Notes under the pieces: model-generated
The model's input: only the letters and a program-made list of their open reading frames with translations
Database searches by the model: none
What the model was told of the DNA's origin: nothing
Origin: Cordylochernes scorpioides
Taxonomy: Eukaryota > Arthropoda > Arachnida > Pseudoscorpiones > Chernetidae
Direction of reading: 5' to 3'
Assembly (NCBI GenBank): GCA_030710605.1
Contig: CP092882.1
Span: 1,962,784-2,026,783 of the forward strand
DNA: 64,000 nt
Shown here: one piece after another, positions 19,166 through 30,252 of the stretch
Layout of the letters: each line of letters opens with the position of its first letter
Position numbering within the stretch: position 1 is the stretch's first letter
Program-made: the position numbers and the translations under genes

Positions 19166-20400
19166 AGTTAGGTCGCCATGCTGCCTGATTGACCAGAGAT
19201 CATAGGACTTCCCATAGTCCATCTCACCTTCCCAGGTGCCACCCCCTAAACCGAGGTAAACATGCTCCTATGCGTGTGGTCTTCTTGGCTACTTCCAGCC
19301 CATGACTACAAGTTGGATAAGAAGCCTACTGCGACGGGTGTCGGCTCCACATTTTACAATATTTATATATAAGGTATATTTACATATCTCTTATTATAGT
19401 CTTAGAAATCGGTAAAAATAAATTTCTGATTCTCTTTACAACACGAGAACTTATACCGATTTGATTCTGTAAAACTGGAAGAGATTTCAAGCCTAAAAGT
19501 TTTTCTTTGTGGCCCTAATACAACAGTTGGACAGTACAAATCAAATAATGCTGATGATTAATAAATGTGATAATGATTAAAAGTCAATATTTAGATAAAA
19601 TTTCAATATGGCTTAAACTAGCAGATCAGTAAAAATACACAATGGAGGAAAACCCAATCATTATCTTGACACCAGTCTTAAGAAAATATTAATGATGATT
19701 CTATAATATAATTATAATACCATCCCATTATAAAGGTAAAATCTTCAAAAAGGCTTAGAACTAGTTACGTTCTACACTCAGGGAAAAATCTGGCCTAGTA
19801 TGGCGCTTGTGTCAAATCATGTATACTGAAGCAGTGCAGCAAAGAAGATGAAGAGAAGATGTGGGCAAAGCCGGTAAAGAAGGTATGCAGGAGCCCCCTC
19901 CACAAGGAAGTGTTGATGGACATATTCTAGAGTAGGGGGCGACAGACAGACAGTCCAGCTGGTTGCGTCAGGAAAGAAGGAGCCGAGAGAGCGGTCGGCC
20001 TGAAGGGGGTTTGTGCGCCATGAGGACATCGCAGTCTGGAGGAGAAGTCAGTCTGGTGACAACGAGATTTGCGGCAAGAAGATGGCGGCGAGTTACCTCC
20101 AGGACGTGTGGATGATCCTACAAGGCGGTGCCAGGAGAGACTAACATCGAAGCGACCTAGAAGGCGGTGTAGTCCAAGCTGCACGTGTATAGTGTGGAGC
20201 GGAATGCTTCACAAGAGTGGCATCCACGGCGCCAAGGATTCTTCTGACGAGGAGGCTGAAGGGAAGTCCCACTGTTGTATTCCTTCTGTTAAGTGAGATA
20301 CAATAAAGTGATAACTTTAGCTGCAATCCCTTCGAACTCACATGTGTATCTTTGTGGCATCCTGAGTAGACAAAGTACACGTCTACTAGATGTAACAATA
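19060..20400. other. Shared unique-looking segment, no gene recognised
   Basis: Present in both duplication copies (second at about 27760-29225). The part at 19817-20310 is less AT-rich and ends with AATAAAGTGATAACTTTAGC and GATGTAACA, like a retroviral-type LTR end or the 3' end of a transcript. Short overlapping frames on both strands are not shared cleanly between copies, so I call no gene. Confidence 0.4.
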
Positions 20401-20789
20401 TTATTGATAGAATGGAAAACCTTTGTTTTATACATCTTATCAATTTTATGAGAAGAGAAATAAAGATGCTAACTGGCGAGATCTCTCTTGTTCTCACTCT
20501 ATATAATCTGCAATATGTAAATGACACAATATGTAAATAAGTTTTTGTAATTTTTTTCCTTTTATATATATATTTTTTGGTGTCTTTGAACTTACCTGGT
20601 GAGTATGAGACTAATTGTGTGTGTATGCCTTTTAGTAAAAATATCCATGTAGTCAGACAATAAAAATGTGTTCAATCAATTTTTATTGTGGAAATATAAC
20701 GCTCACATTTGCACATTCACACATTTAAATTGGACGGAAGTAACAAAATTGAGAAGTTGTTTGTTGATGGTAAAGCTTTTTTTAAGAAA

Positions 20790-21001
20790 TACACTCATGG
20801 ACAAAACTTAAGGAAGTAGAAGGTCTTTGATGTCGCCGGTCTATTTATTTATTTTTTAAAGAGACAGAGGCAATTTTGTACACACTTGGTTATCTCGTGT
20901 GTCTTCAATAAAGGCCACTGTAATATCTTTCAGAGTTATTGTCTGAATCCTGATATACATGGTAAAAGGTACAATTTCCTTAAGTTTTGTCCATGAATGT
21001 A
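20790..21001. mobile_element. Tc1-like MITE, full length
   Basis: About 212 bp: starts TACACTCATGGACAAAACTT and ends with the inverted TTAAGTTTTGTCCATGAATG followed by TA. The inner half is the sequence that makes up the 123-bp arrays. The duplicate copy is 29640-29851. Confidence 0.85.
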
Positions 21002-21164
21002 TATTTCTCAGAATCTCTCTAAGCGTGTAGTACAATTATACTCTTCAATAAATTACATGCTATAAGCATACCCCATTTATATTCTAAATTACAATTATTA
21101 CTTTTAATTATCCTTAGTACATGTGTGGTATAGGCCATGATAATCATGATTGGGGTTATAATGC

Positions 21165-21404
21165 AAGAAAATAAGACCTAATCCAAATAATTTAATAGTG
21201 TGTGACGTTTCGGCAACAGCATTGTCACCATCATCAGACAAAAGAATAAAATATACATTATAATATACATAAGAATTACATTTTTATTCTTTTGTCTGAT
21301 GATGGTGACAATGTTGTTGCCGAAACGTCACACACTATTAAATTATTTGGATTAGGTCTTATTTTCTTGTATTATAATCTATAATCCAAATTGTGCTTTA
21401 TCAT
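21165..21404. repeat. Hammerhead-like fold-back, GAAACGTC family
   Basis: Arms with ATAAGACCTAATCCAAATAA and its inverse surround two opposed cores (right core: CTGATGA, T, GGTGACAATGTTGTTGCC, GAAACGTC). The duplicate copy is at about 30004-30252. Confidence 0.7.
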
Positions 21405-21776
21405 GATGGGGGTTAGTAAGTGTCCGATTTTACTGTAAGTATACCCCATGTCTACACAGATGAAAAGCAGTTTTACGTTTGAACTTACAAGTGTGCAAGA
21501 GCCCCTTTTGGTTACTTGCATTCAGTGGTGGTTAGACGTATGGTTTGGTTGAGTTTTGTAGCTAAGAGAGGTTAAGTATACAAACAAGAGAATAATATTC
21601 TTTGTATATAATCATAAATGTTGTATTTACAACACTATTAATGTGTGACAAAAATATATTTTCGCTATAAAGCATTTTTTGTATAGCTTTTATAAAACTA
21701 AACATTTCTTGATCTCTTCTATTTCATTGGCGATTTATATTTGAATACAAGGCATAGCACCATTTTTCTGTGAAAA

Positions 21777-21981
21777 TACAATCATGGACAAAACTTAAGG
21801 AAGTAGAAGGTCTTTGATGTCACTGGTCTATTTATATTTTTATTTTTTACGGAGACAGGCAATTTTGTACAAACTTGGTTAACTTGTGTGTCTTCAATAA
21901 AGGCCACTGTAATATCTTTCAGAGTTATTGTCTGAATCCCGATATACATGCTGAAAGGTACAATTTCCTTAAGATTTGTCT
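21777..21981. mobile_element. Tc1-like MITE fragment, only in copy 1
   Basis: Lacks the last 8-10 bases of its right terminus and is bordered by an 18-bp direct repeat (ACCATTTTTCTGTGAAAA at 21759-21776 and 21982-21999). Copy 2 has one such 18-mer (30597-30614) and no insert. Confidence 0.75.
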
Positions 21982-22189
21982 ACCATTTTTCTGTGAAAAA
22001 TATGATATTATCAATTGATCGATTTTTTGCTGACAATTTCCTTTCGTAAAAAAAAGAGAATATTTGAAATGATGATGATAATATAATTAATTTTTATACA
22101 CAGTAGAACTACCTCACTGTAAAGGACAACACCTAGTTACAGAGCCAAACTGTCCTTTAGGGAGAGGTGTCCTCTTACTGGACAGTTAC

Positions 22190-22635
22190 TAAATTTTTTC
22201 CGTTCATTATTACTCTTCATAATTCACCCTTTCATACCTCATCCAAAAAGGTTAGAAATAGTCGATATTTTACCTTGAAATAAAATTTTGATTTTTCGTT
22301 GAAAAGAAACTCATGCGGTGTGACTTTAAGTGTCGTTTTGCAATCACAGGCCGCAGTGTATTATATAGTATTATAAGTTACTTTATGTATCATTTACGAA
22401 CGGAAAAATACGTCCAGGGTAGTCTAGTGGACATGGCATCTGCCCGGTAAGCGGAACATTGTGGGTTCGATTCCCATCCCTGGACACTTTTTATTTTTCC
22501 GTTCATCATTACTCTTCATAATTCACCCTTTCATACCTCATCCAAAAAGGTTAGAAATAGTCGATATTTTACCTTGAAATAAAATTTTGATTTTTCATTG
22601 AAAAGAAATTCATGCGGTGTAACTTCAAGTGCCGA
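22190..22635 (+). mobile_element. SINE family 3, body-tRNA-body arrangement
   Basis: A body segment (TTCACCCTTTCATACCTCAT, GGTTAGAAATAGTCGATATT, CATGCGGTGT) occurs before and after the tRNA-like sequence at 22412-22486. This looks like a dimer that has lost the first tRNA head. The same arrangement is in copy 2. Confidence 0.75.
22412..22486 (+). tRNA. tRNA-like head of SINE family 3 (anticodon position GGT)
   Basis: It can be folded with a 7-bp acceptor stem (GTCCAGG/CCTGGAC), an anticodon stem TCTGC/GCGGA and a T arm GTGGG-TTCGATT-CCCAT. The anticodon loop CCGGTAA has C instead of the invariant U at position 33, and the D stem is poor. It is embedded in a SINE, so I treat it as a SINE promoter, not a working tRNA. 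Copy 2 is at 31028-31102. Confidence 0.5.
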
Positions 22636-23424
22636 GTTACTAAAGTGTAAAAAATGGTAATTTTGCAAATGAAAACTGTCCGTTGTGGAGAAGTGTCCGC
22701 TAAAGGATGGTTCTAGACTCTCTTTAGATTGTCATTGCTGTATAAATCTGTGTATATCTTCAAGGTTGACTGTTCGTTGGTACTGAAGAATAAATCTCTT
22801 TTTATACTTCCCTCCTTTAGCTTTTTTTTTTTCATTGTTAGGTTTATTTGCATATATTGGTTCAGATTATCATTGCTGTATAAATTTGTGTATCTTTAAC
22901 TTTAAGGTAGTTGTTCGTTGGAACCGAAGAATAAATCTCTTATTTCACTCTTTCAGCAATTATCTTTCCAACATGACAATATGTTCTGTACAGAGGTAAG
23001 AGTGAGTATCTCTCTCATCTTTTTACCATCTTCAGAACAGAGAAGGAAGAAAACATCCCAATTATATAAAGTTTTCATGATCACACACATTTTTTAAACA
23101 TATCACACACACAAATCTCATATTATCTTACATTTTTTCACAAAAAAAATGTTTTTATAAAATAATTTAGCTCTCTATAAAAGTTTTTATCATAAATATA
23201 TATAAATAAAAATTGTATATAATAAAAAGATCGCAGACATTATGTAAATAATATATCACGATATCTTGGCCATGTTATGTACATTCCCATTATCACAGAC
23301 TTTGGAGGTTTGGGTCTTCCTTCGGATGATTAGGATCTGGCAACACAGTAAAATGTTATTAGAAGTCATTTCAATACTTTTCGTATATACACTTAACTTA
23401 TATAAACGTATATAAACTTATATA

Positions 23425-24015
23425 ACGTATATAAACTTAAGGAAGTTGTAACTTTTTAGTATGTATATCGGGATTCAGACAATAACTCTGAAAGATACAC
23501 TCATGGACAAAACTTAAGGAAGTTGTAACTTTTTAGCATGTATATCGGGATTCAGACAATAACTCTGAAAGATACACTCATGGACAAAACTTAAGGAAGT
23601 TGTACCTTTCAGCATGTATATCGGGATTCAGACAATAACTCTGAAAGATACACTCATGGACAAAACTTAAGAAAGTTATACCTTTCAGCATGTATATCGG
23701 GATTCAGACAATAACTCTGAAAGATACACTCATGGACAGAACTTAAGGAAGTTGTACCTTTTAGCATGTATATCGGGATTCAGACAATAACTCTGAAAGA
23801 TATACTCATGGATAAAACTTAAGGAAGTTGTACCTTTCAGCATGTATATCGGGATTCAGACAATAACTCTGAAAGATATTTGATACACAGTGACCTTTAT
23901 TGAAGACACACGAGATAACCAAGTGTGAACAAAATTGCCTTTGTTTCCTTTAAAAAAATTAGAGGGGCGACATTAAAGACTTTCCACTTCTTTAAGGTTT
24001 GTGCCCATGAGTGTA
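23425..24015. repeat. 76-bp tandem array within a Tc1-like MITE
   Basis: Six units of 76 bp (TACACTCATGGACAAAACTT through CAATAACTCTGAAAGA). This is the 123-bp unit minus the 47 bp that lie between TGAAAGA and the next TACACTC. The array ends with a normal MITE right half and the terminus CCCATGAGTGTA at 24015. The copy-2 counterpart is 32003-32677. Confidence 0.88.
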
Positions 24016-24179
24016 TATATATAATTTTGCATATGATTGTATATGTAGTAATACAAAGGTCAATATACCCTAGATTGTCATGTACCATAATAAGTGCTAC
24101 AGTCCCAAATGTATATAACATTCAACGCGCCAGTTTGGCGATATACACACACATCATATAATCTCAAATAAGACAATAA

Positions 24180-24965
24180 TAAATTTTCTACAAAGAGCAG
24201 TCTGTCCAGGCAAGGCGAAGTTCAGTTTGAGTAATCATTGTTGAGATTGACATCAGACAACATGGAAATTTCCTAAACTATCACATGGACCCTTCCCGGG
24301 GATCTTCCATAAGTCATTAGCGAGTTTTACGACCAGCTGCTGGACGACGGACATCTCATATCAGACCTTCCTGGACCTTGTAGTGTCGCGTTGCTGGCCT
24401 CCCTTAGGTGCCATCTAACCTGCCTCTTCCTTTGTGTATTAAAATAGATGCCTGAAGCCACGATGCCCCATGACTGCTATTTCTTGTGAACGACAACATT
24501 CAGCTGTCAGGATCATGGCAAGAAGGATTGGAACCTGGTGAGCAGATCGACGCTGAAGATCTCCACCATGCCACTCACAGCAACGGACAATGTGGCACAA
24601 CTCACGGAACACATCCGAGAACTCACCGCTCCCAGCCTCTGGGAGATGGCCTAACTCCCAAGACCACAAACCTTTCATTCCTCTTGCCATTACAAATCCA
24701 ATGTTCTCGCCAGACATATCCACACTCTAACTGACAACAAGAACCTCTGCATGACTGTGCCTTCTCCAACTTTCCCCAAGGACCCGACTATGGCCACATC
24801 GATCAGTGCAAACTTTTCAACTATACTCAGATGAGCAATTTTGTACTGTGGGAACAACTTATTTCTAATATAATGGTACAATTGTGGAGCGATCCACCCA
24901 TCTGATGACATTTCTACAATTAAAACTGAGTTAAAGTGAACTAACCATCAATGAAATCCCCGGGG
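24180..24965. other. Shared low-complexity-free segment, no gene recognised
   Basis: Matches 32820-33610 in copy 2. Both strands have open stretches of about 85-95 codons, but the better plus-strand frame has a shared in-frame stop and the copies diverge without codon bias. It may be an old retroelement remnant. Confidence 0.4.
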
Positions 24966-25108
24966 TGAAAGGAGGTAAAAAGTTCGCCGGAAGACCGTCA
25001 AAAAAAAAAAAAAAGATTTTTCCTCTGCTAGATTATTTTAGAGAAAGACATCACGATGCATCAAGGTACAAAGAGAGACAGCTATACAAAACCAATACAA
25101 TGACAGAC

Positions 25109-25273
25109 CTGGAGAAGAGCTGCCGCGATGCCAATACATGCCCCACCCAAGACGTCCCACCAGAAATGTCTCCTGTCCAGGATACGGGAAGCCGAGCAGC
25201 AGACTGCCCAAAGAAGGTAGAGCATGCGCAGTAAGGTCGCGAGGGTTGTGTGTCTTGTTGGAGCTGGATAGAG
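25109..25273 (-). CDS. Phospholipid phosphatase exon with motif C3, copy 1
   Basis: A 165-bp exon encoding 55 residues, starting LYPAPTRHTTLATLLRMLYL and containing SRILDRRHFWWD, the third PAP2 motif (SRx5Hx3D) with its catalytic histidine. The acceptor is TGTCCCAG and the donor CAG/GTCTGT, both phase 0, as in the corresponding vertebrate PLPP exon. The peptide continues the C2 exon well (LY conserved right after the junction). It is identical over 165 of 165 bases to the copy at 33781-33945, although adjoining intron sequence differs. It may be an alternative exon, a duplicate or an allelic artefact. Confidence 0.7.
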
Positions 25274-26045
25274 CTGGGACATCCAAACATTGGACATCAA
25301 ACAATGTTATACATTCAGCTGTTGGACATCAAACAATGTTCCACATTCAACTGTTGGACATCAAACAATGTTATACATTCAGCTGTTGGACATCAAACAA
25401 TGTTCCACATTCAGCTGTTGGACATCAAACAATGTTATACATTCAGCTGTTGGACATCAAACAATGTTCCACATTCAATTGTTGGACATCAAACAATGTT
25501 ATACATTCAGCTGTTGGACATCAAACAATGTTCCACATTCAGCTGTTGGACATCAAACAATGTTCCACATTCAGCTGTTGGACATCAAACAATGTTATAC
25601 ATTCAGCTGTTGGACATCAAACAATGTTTCACATTCAATTGTTGGACATCAAACAATGTTACACATCCAAATATTGAACATCAAACAATGTTCCACATTC
25701 AGCTGTTGGACATCAAACAATGTTATACATTCAGCTGTTGGACATCAAACAATGTTATACATTCAGCTGTTGGACATCAAACAATGTTATACATTCAGCC
25801 GTTGGACATCAAACAATGTTATACATCCAAACATTGAACATCAAACAATGTTCCACATTCAATTGTTGGACATCAAACAATGTTACACATCCAAATATTG
25901 AACATCAAACAATGTTATACATTCAGCCATTGGACATCAAACAATATTATACATTCAGCCGTTGACATCAAACAATTTTACACATTCAACCGTTGGACAT
26001 CAAACAATGGTATCTATCCAACATTGGACATCAAACAATGACACC
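25274..26045. repeat. 32-bp minisatellite next to the C3 acceptor, copy 1
   Basis: About 23 units of TTGGACATCAAACAATGTTA plus 12 further bases. It begins within about 10 bp of the 3' splice site of the PLPP C3 exon. With a 32-bp period and no stop, all three forward frames stay open for 180-200 codons; these are not genes. Confidence 0.92.
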
Positions 26046-26652
26046 TGTAAAAGCGTCTCATCCTAAAATCTGATACAGTGGACCTCTGATGAGCGATTAA
26101 CCCAACCATCAATGAAATACCCTGGTCGGGTTGAAATGAGGTGAAAAGTTCGCAGAAAGACCGTCAAAAACAGATTTTTCCTCTGGCCGAGGCGTCCTTT
26201 CAAATAAAATTAAAAAAACATATTGGCCAAGCAACATTATCTTTAATGAAAAAATAATAATTGTACGATCGTATGCTAGGATAATAATTTTATAATTAAT
26301 GGGTTAATTAATATTTTAGAGAGAGATAGGTTATAATAATAATAAATATATTAAACTTTGGCATCTGGATTCCCTTCACTAAAAAAAAAAAAAAGATGTC
26401 CAACAACGCTGACGTCAGGGTTGCCATTCTTATAACTGGGTTAGGCTAAATTTGGGCGGGAAACGCCGGCGTCGTTTGGTACCGATTTCTGATAGTTTTA
26501 TAAACATCTAACTCCAATAGTGTGTGTTTATAAAATACTGTATATATTGTTTAAGTATTTATTCGCATTTGAATAGAATACTAACTTGATATAGGCTTAG
26601 CAAAATACGGTTATTCTTTTTGAGGATTTCTGGTTGTTTTTGTACTCACGTA

Positions 26653-26845
26653 TGTTGTAGTTACGAGGACATCCTTTTTAGATAAAAACAAATATATATA
26701 TTTATTCAAGGAACGACTTGTTCCATTTACAATTGTTAAAACGAGTTAGCGGTAAACATCAGCAAGGTTGAAGGTAGTCGTTGGAAGTTGCGTAATCGTA
26801 GTGACGTCAGCATCTATGATGATTAAAGTCAAAGTTTGCGTAACA
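26653..26845 (-). mobile_element. LTR of a Ty1/copia element (3' LTR)
   Basis: On the minus strand it begins TGTTACGCAAACTTTGAC and ends CTACAACA, a TG...CA unit of 193 bp with TGTT/AACA ends. A purine tract (AAAGTAAGGAGGGAA) lies directly before it, as expected for the 3' LTR of the polymerase fragment at 26855-27523. The outer end is inferred because the partner LTR is not in the window. Confidence 0.6.
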
Positions 26846-26854
26846 ATTCCCTCC

Positions 26855-27523
26855 TTACTTTGGCTTTATTCCCACGATGCTGAGGCTCTCCAGGTGTTTC
26901 TTCATCTGGTCTCGGGATAGGTCCTTTGTGAAGATATCCGCCTCCAGGTCCTGAGATGGCTTGTACAGAAGGCAGATGTCTCTGGATTCATAACAGTCTC
27001 TCAAGAAGTGGTACTTTCTGTTGATATGTCTACAGCGACTGCTTTGTTTAGGGCTGGAGATCCAGTTGATCAATGACTGACTGTCTGTATAGATCGCAGT
27101 TGGTTTTTCCATGAAATTCCATTCTCCCAGCTCTCGTAGCAGGTTTATTATCCACTTGATTTGACAGCAGCTTTCACAAGCAGCTATCATTTCCGCTTCC
27201 ATTGTGGAGAGGGCGACGAGTGGTTGTTTACTACTTTTCCAGTCTATAGTTGCTTCGCCGAGCTTCAATACATATCCGCCGTAGGATTTTCCGTCATGAG
27301 TGGTCGACCAGCTGGCATCTGCGTAGGACTTCAGGATTCCAGTCTTCCCTCTTTCAAATTTCACTCCTAGGTCAATTGTTCCTCGAAGGTATCTCATAAC
27401 TCTTTTGATTGCTGTCCAGTGCATCTGTTTTGGTTGTCTGGAGTACTGTGAAAGTTTGCTAGTGATGTAAGCAATGTCGGGTCTGGTGTTAACAGCTAGA
27501 AACATTAGCATTCCAAGGGCTTC
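26855..27523 (-). pseudogene. Ty1/copia polyprotein, RNase H end (cut by an assembly gap)
   Basis: The C-terminal part of a copia-type Pol: the end of the reverse transcriptase (FLAVNTRPDIAYITSKLSQY) and RNase H with its acidic residues in SYADASW, LSTMEAEMIA and YTDSQSLINW, ending DIFTKDLS...KPK and a stop. No frameshift is visible in the 220 codons present. The upstream part is missing behind the 100-N gap, so completeness cannot be judged. Confidence 0.85.
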
Positions 27524-27623
27524 NNNNNNNNNNNNNNNNNNNNNNNNNNNNNNNNNNNNNNNNNNNNNNNNNNNNNNNNNNNNNNNNNNNNNNNNNNNNN
27601 NNNNNNNNNNNNNNNNNNNNNNN
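27524..27623. other. Assembly gap (100 N)
   Basis: Exactly 100 N, a conventional unknown-size gap. It lies between the copia fragment and the first base of duplication copy 2, so the join across it is not proven. Confidence 0.99.
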
Positions 27624-27859
27624 ACGGCCATACCAGTCCTTGATTGGACAACAAAGTCCGCCCTCTCTGACATCACCATCAGCATATAAGCTGGGTTTTT
27701 CTTAGCTCAGAAGACAACGGCAGTAGGGATGACAGAGAGCAGCAGAAGTATCAGGAGTCATGTAGTTAGGTTGCCATTCTGCCTCATTGACCAGAGATCC
27801 CAGGACTCCCCTTAGTCCATCTCACCTTCCAGGGTGCCACCCCCCTAAACCGAGGTTAC

Positions 27860-28098
27860 TGTTGTGTTGTGCCAGTTGTTTTGTCAATAATCCACTCTGA
27901 GTCGTCGGAGCTCCCTTGGTACCGGTTTTATTTATAACCAGTGCCGGAACATAAGGAGAACGTCACACATAGCCAGACGCGGAGATACTTCCGCTCGCAG
28001 CCAAAACCAAAACCCAACTGCCGGGTTCCAGTCTCGGCCGGTTCCCGCCGCCACACCGGCGCCGCCAGGCGCGAGGATTCTCGCCTGAACCCTCAACA
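27860..28098. mobile_element. Solo LTR, only in duplication copy 2
   Basis: 239 bp beginning TGTTGTGTTGTGCCAG and ending ACCCTCAACA, flanked by the 5-bp duplication GTTAC (27855-27859 and 28099-28103). Copy 1 shows the empty site (GAGGTAAACATGC). Size, TGTTG/CAACA ends and 5-bp target duplication fit a solo LTR. Confidence 0.82.
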
Positions 28099-29639
28099 GT
28101 TACCATGCTCCTATGCGTGTGGTCTTCTTGGCTACTTTCAGCCCATGACTGCAAGTTTGATAAGAAGCCTACTGCGACGGGTGTCTCTCTCGACACACAT
28201 TTTACAATATTTACATATAGGGTATATTTACATATCTCTTATTATATTATAGTCTTAGAAATCGGTAAAAATAAATTGCTGATTCTCTTTACAGCACGAT
28301 AATTTATACCGATTTGCTTCTGTAAAACTGGAAGAGATTTCAAGACAAAAAGTTTTTCTTTGTGGCCCTAATACAACAGTTGGACAGTACAAATCAAATA
28401 ATGCTGATGATTAATAAATGTGATAATGATTAAAAGTCAATATTTAGATCAGTAAAAATACACAATGGAGGAAAACCGAATCATTGTCTTGACACCAGTC
28501 TGAAGAAAATATTAGTGATGATTCTATAATATAATTATAATACAATCCCATTATAAAGGTAAAATCTTCAAAAAGGCTTAGAACTAGTTACCGTTCTACA
28601 CTCAGGGAAAAACCTGGTCTCGTATGGCACTTGTGTCAAATCATGTATACTGAAGCGGTGCAGCAAAGAAGATGAAGATGTGGGCAAAGCCGGTAGAGAA
28701 GGTATGCAGGAGCCCCCCCTCCACAAGGAAGTGTTGATTGGCATATTCTAGAGGAAGGGGCGGCAGACAGAGAGTCCAGCTGGTGCCGTCAGGAAAGAAG
28801 GAGCCGAGAGAGCGGTCGGCCTGAAGGGGGTTTGTGCGCCGAGAGGACATCGCAGTCTGGGGGAGAAGTCAGTCTGGTGACAACGAGATCTGCGGCAAGG
28901 AGAAGACGGCGGCGAGTTACCTCCCGGGCGTGTGGATGATCCTACAAGGCGGTGCCAGGAGAGACTGACATCGGAGCGACCTACAAGGCGGTGTAGTCCA
29001 GGCTGCATGTGTATAGTGTGGAGCGGAACGCTTCACAAGAGTGACATCCACGGCGCCAAGGATTCTTCTGACGGGGAGGTTGAAGGCAAGTCCCACTGTT
29101 GTATTCCTTCTGTTAAGTGAGATACAATAAAGTGATAACTTTAGCTGCGTCCCTTCGAACTCACTTGTGTATCTTTGTGGCATCCTGAGTAGACAAAGTA
29201 CACGTCTACTAGATGTAACAGTACTGTTGATAGAATGGAAAACCTTTGTTTTATACATCAATTTTATAATTTTATGAGGAGAGAAATAAAGATGCTAACT
29301 GGCGAGATCTCTCTTGTTCTCACTCTATATAAATATAATCTGCAATATGTAAATATAAATATAATCTGCAATATGTAAATGACACAATATGTAAATATTT
29401 TTTTGCAATTTTTTTTTTAATAATTTTTTTTTGTGTCTTTGAATTTACCTGGTGAGTATGAGACTAATTGTGTGTGTATGCATTTTAGTAAAAATATCCA
29501 TGTAGTCAGACAATAAAAATGTGTTCAATAAATTTTTATTGTGAAATATAGCGCTCACATTTGCACATTCACACATTTAAATTGGACGGAAGTAACAAAA
29601 TTGAGTTGTTTGTTGATGGTAAAGCTTTTTTAAAAGAAA

Positions 29640-29851
29640 TACAATCATGGAGAAAACTTAAGGAAGTAGAAGGTCTTTGATGTTGCTGGTCTATTTATTT
29701 ATTTTTTAAGGAGACAGAGGCAATTTTGTACACACTTGGTTATCTCATGTATTTTCAATAAAGGTCACTGTAATATCTTTCAGAGTTATAGTCTGAATCC
29801 TGATATGCATGGTAAAATGTACAACTTCCTTAAGTTTTGTCCATGAATGTA
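29640..29851. mobile_element. Tc1-like MITE, full length (copy 2)
   Basis: Counterpart of 20790-21001, with TACAATCATGG at the left and CCATGAATGTA at the right. Confidence 0.85.
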
Positions 29852-30003
29852 TATTTCTCAGAATCTCTCTAAGCGTGTAGTACAATTATACAATAAATTA
29901 CATGCTATTAGCATATCATTTATATTCTAAATTATAATTATTACTTTTAATTATCCTTAGTACATGTGTGGTATAGGCCATGATAATCATGATAGGGGTT
30001 ATA

Positions 30004-30252
30004 ATGCAAGGTAATAAGACCTAATCCAAATAATTTATTAGTGTGTGACATTTCGGCAACAGCATTGTCACCATCATTAGACAAAAGAATAAAAATACAT
30101 TATAATATACATAAAAATTACATTTTTATTCTTTTGTCTGATGATGGTGACAATGTTGTTACCGAAACGTCACACACTATTAAATTATTTGGATTAGGTC
30201 TTATTTTCTTGTATTATTATCTACGTATAATCCAAATTGTGCTTTATCATGA
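30004..30252. repeat. Hammerhead-like fold-back, copy 2
   Basis: Counterpart of 21165-21404; right core CTGATGATGGTGACAATG then GTTACCGAAACGTC. Confidence 0.7.

Larger units (their letters stand above)
22108..22710. mobile_element. Pogo-type MITE interrupted by a tandem SINE
   Basis: The left part (CAGTAGAACTACCTCACTGT to GGACAGTTACT, ending about 22189) resumes near 22636 with GAGTTACTAAAGTG and ends GCTAAAGGATGGTTCTAG. AGTTACT repeated on both sides marks the SINE target site. The duplicate copy is 30714-31333. Confidence 0.7.
18852..26600. repeat. Segmental duplication, copy 1
   Basis: Matches 27624-34930 in order and orientation over nearly its whole length (starts GGCCATACCAGTCCTTGATT). 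Differences include copy-specific insertions (SINE fragment near 18990-19165, MITE at 21777-21981) and a longer 32-bp minisatellite. It contains one copy of the PLPP C3 exon. Confidence 0.92.

Noticed and set aside
22412-22486. Functional tRNA-Thr gene
   Set aside because: C at position 33, a poor D stem and location inside a SINE argue against it; annotated as a tRNA-like SINE head.
25138-25965. Overlapping open frames of 80-203 codons in three frames
   Set aside because: They come from the stop-free 32-bp minisatellite; all three frames are open at once, which is not expected of a gene.
27474-27689. Open frames crossing the 100-N gap
   Set aside because: They read through unknown bases and join copia sequence to unrelated sequence.
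28640-29261. Minus-strand frames of 69-114 codons also present at 19817-20527
   Set aside because: Lengths and frames differ between the two copies because of indels, with no sign of codon-level constraint.
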